Below, piece after piece: positions 32,795 to 38,614 of a stretch of 38,614 nucleotides of DNA; within the stretch, counting starts at the first letter, position 1, and each line of letters begins with the position of its first letter. The notes under the pieces were generated by a model. The model made no database searches. It was not told the DNA's origin and saw nothing but the letters and a program-made list of their open reading frames with translations. This stretch comes from Verrucomicrobiota bacterium (lineage in GTDB: Bacteria > Verrucomicrobiota > Verrucomicrobiae > Limisphaerales > UBA11358), in the NCBI GenBank assembly GCA_014860005.1, contig JACZKP010000147.1, positions 1 through 38,614 of the forward strand, in the 5' to 3' direction. The position numbers and the translations under genes are program-made.

Positions 32795-34231
32795 ATGAAC
32801 TGCCAAGCCCATCTCTATCGCGGTTTTGATCCGAAGCTCATCACGCGCCGCTGGTTCTTTCAGCAATGTGGCGTGGGATTGGGTGCCATTGCGCTCGGCA
32901 CGTTGTTGCGTGAGAACGGTTGGGCCTCGCCAGCGGCACCCGCCAATCCTTTGTCGCCCAAGACGCCGCATTTTCCCGGCAAGGCCAAGCGGGTCATCTT
33001 TCTCTTCATGGCCGGCGCGCCAAGCCACTTGGAACTGTTTGACCACAAGCCGGAATTGACGAAGTGGAATGGCAAGCCGCCCCCCGCCGAACTCGTCAAG
33101 GACTACCGCGCCGCGTTCATCAATCCCGACGCGGCGTTGCTGGGACCGAAGTTCAAATTTGCCAAACACGGCCAGAGCGGCGCGGAGCTATCCGAACTGC
33201 TGCCGCATCTCGCGGAAATCGTGGATGACATCGCCATCGTGAAGTCCATGCATACCGACGCCTTCAACCACGCGCCGGGACAGATTCTGATGAGCACCGG
33301 CTCGCAGCAGTTTGGCCGTCCCAGCATGGGCGCGTGGACCACTTACGGACTGGGCAGCGAATCGCAGGATCTGCCGGCATTCGTGGTGTTCAGCACCGGC
33401 AGTAAAGGCCCGAGCGGCGGCGCGTCGAATTGGGGCGCGGGCTTTCTGCCCTCGGTGCATCAGGGCGTGATGTTCCGCAGCGTGGGTGATCCGGTGTTGT
33501 ATCTCTCGAATCCCAAAGGCGTGGATGAGAAGATTCAGCGTGACACCCTCGACACGGTCAAACGCCTCAATGAACGGCGGCTGGACGTGGTGGGTGATCC
33601 AGAAATTGCCACGCGCATCAATTCCTTTGAACTGGCGCATCGGATGCAACTCACCGCGCCGGAACTCATGGACATTTCCAAAGAATCAAGAGCGACGCTG
33701 GAAATGTATGGCGCCGAGCCGGGCAAAGGCACGTTCCCCAACGCATGCTTGCTCGCGCGGCGGCTCGTGGAGAAAGGCGTGCGTTTCGTGGAGATTTTTC
33801 ACGAAGCGTGGGATCAGCATGGGAATCTGGTCGGTGACTTAAAAAAGAATTGTCGCGACACGGACCAGCCGGCGGCCGCGCTCATCAAGGACCTGAAGCA
33901 ACGCGGTTTGCTGGACGACACACTGGTGATCTGGGGCGGCGAGTTTGGCCGCACGCCCATGGTGCAGGGCGGCGACGATGGGCGCGATCATCATCCGAAT
34001 TGCTTCACGATGTGGCTGGCTGGCGGCGGCGTGAAGCGCGGCATCACCATCGGCGAGTCGGACGAATTTGGCTTCAATGTGACGCGCGATAAAATCCATG
34101 TTCACGATCTGCACGCGACGATTCTCCACCTGCTGGGCTTTGATCACACGAAACTGACGTATCGCTTTCAGGGCCGCGATTTCCGATTGACCGATGTGTT
34201 CGGGAAACTTGTGCCCAAGCTGTTGGCATAG
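32795..34231 (+). CDS. DUF1501 protein with Tat signal
   Basis: A 478-residue exported protein of the DUF1501 (sulfatase-like fold) family. The N-terminus carries a Tat-type signal: [18 protein letters not shown] with Arg18-Arg19. Family landmarks: [22 protein letters not shown], a metal-site-like [21 protein letters not shown] and, near the end, [25 protein letters not shown]1501 genes usually follow a PSD1/DUF1549/DUF1553 gene; here the nucleotidyltransferase pair lies between them. ATG 32795 is preferred to the TTG at 32777. Function is unknown; export to the periplasm is likely. Confidence 0.92.
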   Translation: MNCQAHLYRGFDPKLITRRWFFQQCGVGLGAIALGTLLRENGWASPAAPANPLSPKTPHFPGKAKRVIFLFMAGAPSHLELFDHKPELTKWNGKPPPAELVKDYRAAFINPDAALLGPKFKFAKHGQSGAELSELLPHLAEIVDDIAIVKSMHTDAFNHAPGQILMSTGSQQFGRPSMGAWTTYGLGSESQDLPAFVVFSTGSKGPSGGASNWGAGFLPSVHQGVMFRSVGDPVLYLSNPKGVDEKIQRDTLDTVKRLNERRLDVVGDPEIATRINSFELAHRMQLTAPELMDISKESRATLEMYGAEPGKGTFPNACLLARRLVEKGVRFVEIFHEAWDQHGNLVGDLKKNCRDTDQPAAALIKDLKQRGLLDDTLVIWGGEFGRTPMVQGGDDGRDHHPNCFTMWLAGGGVKRGITIGESDEFGFNVTRDKIHVHDLHATILHLLGFDHTKLTYRFQGRDFRLTDVFGKLVPKLLA

Positions 34232-34251
34232 TCCTCCTGAAACTACGGTGG

Positions 34252-34322
34252 GTAGCCGCCGACGTAAGGAGGCGGACTTACTTGAGGCGCACCGCTTTCC
34301 GCCTCCTCACGTCGGCGGCTAC
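34252..34322. repeat. Inverted repeat between convergent genes
   Basis: Arms 34252-34276 and 34298-34322 are 25 bases long, reverse complementary with one mismatch, and enclose a 21-base loop. The arm starts GTAGCCGCCGACGT. It lies between the DUF1501 stop and the convergent M20 stop and probably belongs to the same type of dispersed palindrome as the 2511 repeat. Confidence 0.8.
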
Positions 34323-34344
34323 GGCTCGCTGCTCCTGTCCAACG

Positions 34345-34378
34345 CGCCGGATCGGAGATCGGCGCTCCGATTCCGGCG
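34345..34378. repeat. Short inverted repeat next to the M20 peptidase stop
   Basis: CGCCGGATCGGAG (34345-34357) pairs with CTCCGATTCCGGCG (34365-34378) with one bulged base and a 7-base loop. It ends 6 bases from the M20 stop and might help to end that transcript; there is no U-tract. Confidence 0.5.
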
Positions 34379-34383
34379 GAGGA

Positions 34384-35613
34384 CTATCTTGCTTCGGCCA
34401 GTTTCAAAATCGCCACGACGTTCAGCGCCGCTTTGGGTGCGAAACCGCTGACCTCTACGAACTCTGGTAGCTTCGAGCCGTCCGCGCTGCGCTCGGAGCA
34501 ATGATCGTTGTCGCCCCACGGGCCGAGTCCGTCCAAGGTTGGCACGGCATCCCAGATGAGATTGCCGTCGCTCAGGCCGCCGCGTTCCTGGAGATTGATC
34601 GGATAACCAAGCTCCTCACCCGCCTGGCGCCAGCACTCATACAATTGATCGGTGGCGGCGTTGCGCGGCCACGGGCGGGTTTCACTGAGAATCTCGACGC
34701 GCACCTCGCAGCGAAAACTGTCCACCGGACTGCGAACGTCGCCCGGGCCGGCCAGTGCGAGCAGTGCGGCCTTGGCGCGTTCATACACCTCCGGCGTGAA
34801 CGCGCGAAATTCACCTTCAGCCACCGCCTCGTGCGGCACGCGATTCAACACTGTTCCGCCGGAAATAGTGCCGACATTAAACGTGAGCTGGCGCGAATAG
34901 TCGGTCAGCGCCGCGATGCGGGGAACAATGTGCGCAAGCTGGACCACGGCATTGGCGCCGTGCGAATGTTTTCCGCCCGCATGGGCGCCGCGACCGGTCA
35001 CACTCACGCGCCAGGAGGCCCGGCCTTTGCGCGCCACCACCATCAAGTGTTCCTCGCCCAGGCGACCCTCGGTTTCGAAGACCAACGCCCCCAGCGTCTG
35101 CTCGTCGAAGTGCCGGCGGCAGACGTCGCCAAAGTCGGGCGAGAACATTTCCTCCGCCGAATTCCAGATCAATTTCCAGGTAATGTCTTCAAACACCACC
35201 GGCGCGTGTTCTCGCAACGCCGACAGCGCGAGCCACATCATCGCCGTGCCGCCTTTGATGTCCTGCGTGCCCGGACCGAAGATGCGATCGCCCTCCGGCT
35301 GCCAATGGAAGTTGTTCCGGATTTCCTCCTCCGGCGGGAACACCGTGTCGAGATGCGAAATCAAGGCGATGCTTTTCGCCGAGCGCCCGCGCCGCGTGAG
35401 CACGAGATGATCGCCAAACGCGGGGTTTTGGGACGGCACAGATTCCGCAGTGAAGCCCAGCGGGACGAAACTCTCCGCCGTGAATTGCGCCAGCCGGTTC
35501 ACGCCCTCGCGATTGAGCGTGAAACTGTTGATCCCGACCATCTCCCGCAGCAGTTCCAGCGTGGCGGGCATTTGTTGATTCAGGAATTCCTGCAAGGACT
35601 CAAGGTTCACCAT
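34384..35613 (-). CDS. M20-family metallopeptidase (carboxypeptidase G2-like)
   Basis: A 409-residue two-zinc peptidase or deacylase. Metal and catalytic residues: His87 and Asp89 (SHLDTVFP), Asp118 (TQDIKGGTAM), Glu154-Glu155 (NSAEEMF), acidic Glu180/Glu182 (FETEG), and His near 367 (DNDHCSERS). A dimerisation domain lies in the middle (RGAHAGGKHSHGANAVVQL). No signal peptide, so it is cytoplasmic. Glutamyl or other aminoacyl amide bonds are typical substrates; the exact one is not predicted. ATG 35613 is the natural start. The gene is convergent with DUF1501 and divergent from GH43, separated by the 129-bp element. Confidence 0.88.
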   Translation of the reverse strand: MVNLESLQEFLNQQMPATLELLREMVGINSFTLNREGVNRLAQFTAESFVPLGFTAESVPSQNPAFGDHLVLTRRGRSAKSIALISHLDTVFPPEEEIRNNFHWQPEGDRIFGPGTQDIKGGTAMMWLALSALREHAPVVFEDITWKLIWNSAEEMFSPDFGDVCRRHFDEQTLGALVFETEGRLGEEHLMVVARKGRASWRVSVTGRGAHAGGKHSHGANAVVQLAHIVPRIAALTDYSRQLTFNVGTISGGTVLNRVPHEAVAEGEFRAFTPEVYERAKAALLALAGPGDVRSPVDSFRCEVRVEILSETRPWPRNAATDQLYECWRQAGEELGYPINLQERGGLSDGNLIWDAVPTLDGLGPWGDNDHCSERSADGSKLPEFVEVSGFAPKAALNVVAILKLAEAR

Positions 35614-35652
35614 GACGCGAGGGTGAAATGATTTTGCCTTGCGGTCAACGCG

Positions 35653-35781
35653 GTAGGACAGGCGTCGCGCCTGTCTCTAATTTTAGTGCGGCAATTATGG
35701 CAAGCATTTTTTTCGACCGATTGCGCACGAATTAATGAGCAAGCCCATTGATAATGGAGACAGGCGCGACGCCTGTCCTAC
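35653..35781. mobile_element. 129-bp MITE-like element with perfect 25-bp inverted ends
   Basis: The left end (35653-35677) and the right end (35757-35781) are exact reverse complements over 25 bases. Each end is itself a hairpin (ACAGGCG-tcg-CGCCTGT). The 79 bases between are AT-rich and have no coding capacity. No target-site duplication is evident. It resembles a non-autonomous element or a REP doublet (BIME-like); no transposase is present in this window. Confidence 0.6.
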
Positions 35782-35850
35782 GTGAACCCGACGCATCCAC
35801 GTTGACTTGCAGTTGAATTCACGCGCGACGTTCGCTATCCTCACTGCACG

Positions 35851-36801
35851 ATGAAACAGTTATTCCCGTCCCTGCTGGTGGTCGGCCTGGCCGTTTCCGC
35901 GACCAACGCCGGTGAATCCAGTACCAAAACCTACCGCAATCCCTTGCTGCCGGAGGTGAACGCGGCGGACCCCCACGTCATCCGCGTGGATGGCAAATAC
36001 TATCTTTACGCCACCACGCACACGCGCGGTTACGACGTGTATGTGTCCGAGGACTTGGTGCATTGGGAAAACAAGGGGCTGGCGTTTGACGACCCGCGGC
36101 GCGGCGTGTGGGCGCCGGACGTGTTTCACCACCGGCGCGGCGACGGAAAATTCTATCTCTATTACACCGACAACATGCCGGGCCAAACGCGGCAACTGGA
36201 CAAACAAATCGGCGTGGCGGTGGCCGACAGTCCGCTCGGACCGTTCGAGGACAAGGCTGTGCTCGTCAGCACCGCCATTGACGCGCACGTCTTCCAGGAT
36301 GATGACGACAAACTTTACTTCTATTACGTGGACCTCGTTCAGGGCTTCAAAATCCGGGCGCAACGCATGAGCGATCCGCTCACACTGACGGGGGAAACCA
36401 CCGTTGTGATCCGTCCGACGGAGGATTGGGAAAGGATCAGCGGCCACGTGACCGAAGGGCCGTTCATGCTCAAGCGCAACGGGATTTATTATCTCATGTA
36501 CTCCGGCACGGGCGCGGACTCGCCAAATTACGGCATCGGTTACGCCACGGCGAAATCACCGCTCGGACCGTTCGAGAAATACCCAGGCAACCCTATTGTG
36601 CAACGCGGCGGCAAGGTGCTGGGCCCGGGACATCACTGCGTCATCGAAGGTCCGGACGAAAAGCTCTGGCTGGTCTATCACCAGAAGTGGGACGACAAAA
36701 CCAACTTCCGGCGTTTCCTGGCCATTGACCCAATGTGGTTCGACGACGAGGGCGTGATTCACGCGAAGGCGACGCACGGGATGGACAAGCCGGCGCCGTA
36801 A
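35851..36801 (+). CDS. Exported GH43-family glycoside hydrolase
   Basis: A 316-residue enzyme with a five-bladed propeller fold. Residues 1-20 are a signal peptide (FPSLLVVGLAVSATNA). The three catalytic acids are visible: Asp40 (NAADPHV) as base, Asp144 (IDAHVFQD) as pKa modulator, and Glu202 (TEGPFM) as acid. WAPDVFHH and GKFYLYYT are typical of the family. GH43 members act on arabinan or xylan side chains, sometimes galactan; the specificity is not predicted. The export and the nearby PSD1/DUF1501 genes fit a polysaccharide-degrading lifestyle. Confidence 0.9.
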   Translation: MKQLFPSLLVVGLAVSATNAGESSTKTYRNPLLPEVNAADPHVIRVDGKYYLYATTHTRGYDVYVSEDLVHWENKGLAFDDPRRGVWAPDVFHHRRGDGKFYLYYTDNMPGQTRQLDKQIGVAVADSPLGPFEDKAVLVSTAIDAHVFQDDDDKLYFYYVDLVQGFKIRAQRMSDPLTLTGETTVVIRPTEDWERISGHVTEGPFMLKRNGIYYLMYSGTGADSPNYGIGYATAKSPLGPFEKYPGNPIVQRGGKVLGPGHHCVIEGPDEKLWLVYHQKWDDKTNFRRFLAIDPMWFDDEGVIHAKATHGMDKPAP

Positions 36802-36843
36802 CCACGGAAGAATCGCTAGTATGAACAGAGCGATTATTATTCT

Positions 36844-37152
36844 GTGTTCCTTGTGACAGCGGTAACTGCGGCTGCGAGCTATTATGTCCATTCCCGAATA
36901 GCTGAAGAGAAGCGGCTTTGGGCCGAGCAAGCGATGTCTGTAAGTAAGGATGGAACGGTCAATAAAATTCTAAAAAGCTTGGGAAACCCGACAAGTGAGT
37001 GGAAGACTATTCCCGCCGATCTATCGCGATACTCGAATGGTTCAGTGACCAATTACAGGCGCGTATTGTTGTTCACACATGTGAATCAAGGCGCATTCGT
37101 GTACGTAGATGACAACGAACGCATAATTGGGGCTGAAGTGTTTGAGCAATGA
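36844..37152 (+). CDS. Small membrane-associated protein, possibly frameshifted at its start
   Basis: A 102-residue frame beginning at GTG 36844 with a short hydrophobic stretch (FLVTAVTAAASYYVHS) followed by a soluble part (DGTVNKILKSLGNPTSEW, ending GAFVYVDDNERIIGAEVFEQ). The family is unknown. An ATG at 36821 reads MNRAIIILCSL and stops at TGA 36854-36856 in another frame; joined to this frame it would make a better signal anchor. So the 5' end may hold a frameshift or sequencing error, or GTG 36844 is genuine. Confidence 0.5.
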   Translation: MFLVTAVTAAASYYVHSRIAEEKRLWAEQAMSVSKDGTVNKILKSLGNPTSEWKTIPADLSRYSNGSVTNYRRVLLFTHVNQGAFVYVDDNERIIGAEVFEQ

Positions 37153-37192
37153 CCGCGAAACACATTTAGGCTGGGCTTGTGATTCAAGTGAA

Positions 37193-38410
37193 TCAAATCG
37201 CCTGCATCGCTGCGGCCAGATATTCGTATTCCGCCGGTGAATTGTAGATTTGCGCGGAGATGCGCAACCAGCGCTGCTCCGGTTCGCCGAAACGGGAGAA
37301 GGGCACTTCGATGCCGAACTGGTCGTAGAGCCGTAGTTGCTCCGCGTCAATCTTGCCGGCGCCGGGCACCTGCTGAAATCGTTCCGGCAACGGAATCGTG
37401 GCCATGCTGCCCAGCAGCCCTGGCGGACACGGCGGTTCGACCTCCAGTTGTTCGCAGAGAATCCGCCGTGCTTGCACTGCCAGTGAGTGATTGCGTCGTC
37501 GCAACTCCGCCCAACCGCCGGGCAGCAGGTTGCCCATCCAGCGGATGGCCTCGCCCACGCAGAACCACGGCGTGGGGTCCTGCGTACCCGCCCAATCGAA
37601 ACGGTCTTGAAACGCTGTGAAGCCGGGCCGGGGCCGGTTGTTGCCGTGGCTGATGACGGCGGGTTGCAGGCCGGCTTGCTTGTCTTCGCGCACCCAGAGG
37701 AACGCGGCGCCCTTTGGCGCACAAACCCACTTGTGCAAATTGGCGGTGTAGTAAGCGGGGCGCAGTGCGCGCAGATTGAGCGGCAACATGCCGGGCGCGT
37801 GTGCGCCGTCCACGAGCGTGTCCACGCTGCGCGCTTCGAGTTCGCGGATGAGCCGTTTGATGGGCAACACCAACGCGGAGTTGCTAGTCACGTGATCCAG
37901 CATGGCCAGACGTGTTCGCGGCGTGACGGCGCGCAAGACGGCCTCGACGATTTCATCCGCTGTGCGCAGCGGGAACGGAAGGTGCGCCACCACCAGTCGT
38001 GCGCCCGCCCGTCGCGCGGTTTCGACGAGCACGTTTCGGCAGGCGTTGTAGTCGAGATCGGTCGTGAGGATTTCATCTCCACGGCGCAGCTTCAGGGAGC
38101 GCACCACCGCGTTCACGCCCGCGGTGGCATTGGTCACGAAGCCCAGGTCGCGTGAGCGGGCGTTGATGAAGCGGGCCAGCGCCAGGCGGGCGGGTTCAAG
38201 CCGTTCCTCGTAGCGACGCCAGAGGAATTGTATCGGTTCAGCTTCCATCTCACATCGAAGCCGGTTCTGAAGCTCCAGAATGGGCTTCGGGCACGCGCCA
38301 AAGGAGCCGTGATTGAGGAAGACGATGCCGGGCGACAAGGACCAGTGACCGTGAAATGGAGACCGACTGGGTTGGACAGTGCGTAGTCGGTGAGTCCCGC
38401 GGACATTCAT
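37193..38410 (-). CDS. PLP-dependent class-V aminotransferase (isopenicillin-N-epimerase-like)
   Basis: A 405-residue enzyme of the class-V aminotransferase fold. The motif FLNHGSFGACP (31-41) is typical of isopenicillin-N-epimerase-like members. PLP-binding residues: TNATAGVN (93-100), Asp201 and His204 (LVDGAHAPGM), and the Schiff-base Lys227 in NLHKWVCAPKG. The reaction is unknown; related proteins act as cysteine desulfurases, kynureninases or epimerases. ATG 38410 is the first start in the frame; residues 1-25 precede the fold. No operon partner is visible, and I see no supported feature in the 204 bases between its start and the window edge. Confidence 0.88.
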   Translation of the reverse strand: MNVRGTHRLRTVQPSRSPFHGHWSLSPGIVFLNHGSFGACPKPILELQNRLRCEMEAEPIQFLWRRYEERLEPARLALARFINARSRDLGFVTNATAGVNAVVRSLKLRRGDEILTTDLDYNACRNVLVETARRAGARLVVAHLPFPLRTADEIVEAVLRAVTPRTRLAMLDHVTSNSALVLPIKRLIRELEARSVDTLVDGAHAPGMLPLNLRALRPAYYTANLHKWVCAPKGAAFLWVREDKQAGLQPAVISHGNNRPRPGFTAFQDRFDWAGTQDPTPWFCVGEAIRWMGNLLPGGWAELRRRNHSLAVQARRILCEQLEVEPPCPPGLLGSMATIPLPERFQQVPGAGKIDAEQLRLYDQFGIEVPFSRFGEPEQRWLRISAQIYNSPAEYEYLAAAMQAI

Positions 38411-38614
38411 GGGGATGCGTTTGCGATCAGTGGTTTCAAGATTTTAGGATCATTGTTCGCGAGTCAGAACCAAGTTAGCCCGACTTCCGCTATTCGACTG
38501 GGGAAACAGCGATTTTTCGGGGTCTTTGTTTCGTAAGTTGTTGCCCATGTGGCTGCGGATTTCTCAAATGTGCTGTAGTGCAGACCAACCCTCTTTTTCT
38601 TTGCGTGGGCCTGT

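Noticed and set aside
38547..38614. Open frame from ATG 38547 running off the window
   Set aside because: Only 22 codons are seen, with no recognisable motif or ribosome binding site.

Overview
The window looks like a chromosomal contig of a Verrucomicrobiota bacterium, most likely of the Pedosphaera/Limisphaerales type. The clues are a TIGR02597-type secreted protein, PEP-CTERM surface proteins, a planctomycete-type cytochrome (PSD1/DUF1549/DUF1553) gene close to a Tat-exported DUF1501 gene, a GspC-like protein, many GC-rich palindromic intergenic repeats and few visible Shine-Dalgarno sites. This placement is inferred from gene content; the window has no rRNA. Core genes are GC-rich, while several secreted-protein genes are visibly AT-richer.

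Layout. 1-5.2 kb: a partial DUF4082-type protein, a TIGR02597-like protein, two paralogous secreted proteins with different C-termini, and a membrane TPR protein on the opposite strand. 5.3-8.3 kb: a coiled-coil membrane protein, a YfcE-type phosphoesterase, a DUF6580 membrane protein and a divergent RluA-type pseudouridine synthase. 8.4-14.7 kb is the most interesting stretch: a lipoprotein gene (L) and a zinc alcohol dehydrogenase gene (M) are separated by a short AraC-type regulator and a 902-residue secreted modular protein. At the two edges of that insert lie a broken copy of the start of M and a broken copy of the end of L, so the locus reads L - M' - araC - 902 aa - L' - M. 14.8-17.3 kb: a GspC-like protein whose N-terminus is translated from repeat DNA, then a compact promoter-to-terminator unit encoding two small exported proteins. 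17.4-18 kb: tRNA-Glu(CTC) and a solitary RelE/ParE-type toxin.

18-24.2 kb: a DUF819 transporter, a YkgJ-type cysteine-cluster protein and a minus-strand run of nnr (NAD(P)HX repair), a membrane protein, adk and fmt, that is, housekeeping metabolite repair, nucleotide balance and translation initiation. 24.3-28.1 kb: two SGNH hydrolases, a lemA/DUF3137-like pair with a 4-bp overlap, and an HNH endonuclease. 28.3-34.2 kb: the PSD1/DUF1553 and DUF1501 genes, which usually act as neighbours, here separated by a translationally coupled pair made of a nucleotidyltransferase-fold protein and a 75-residue helical protein. 34.3-38.4 kb: an M20 peptidase, a 129-bp MITE-like element with perfect 25-bp inverted ends, an exported GH43 glycosidase, a small protein and an isopenicillin-N-epimerase-like aminotransferase.

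The best candidates for something undescribed are the interrupted L-M duplication with its modular secreted protein, the nucleotidyltransferase/small-protein pair, and the evidence that palindromic and heptamer repeats have been built in frame into genes.
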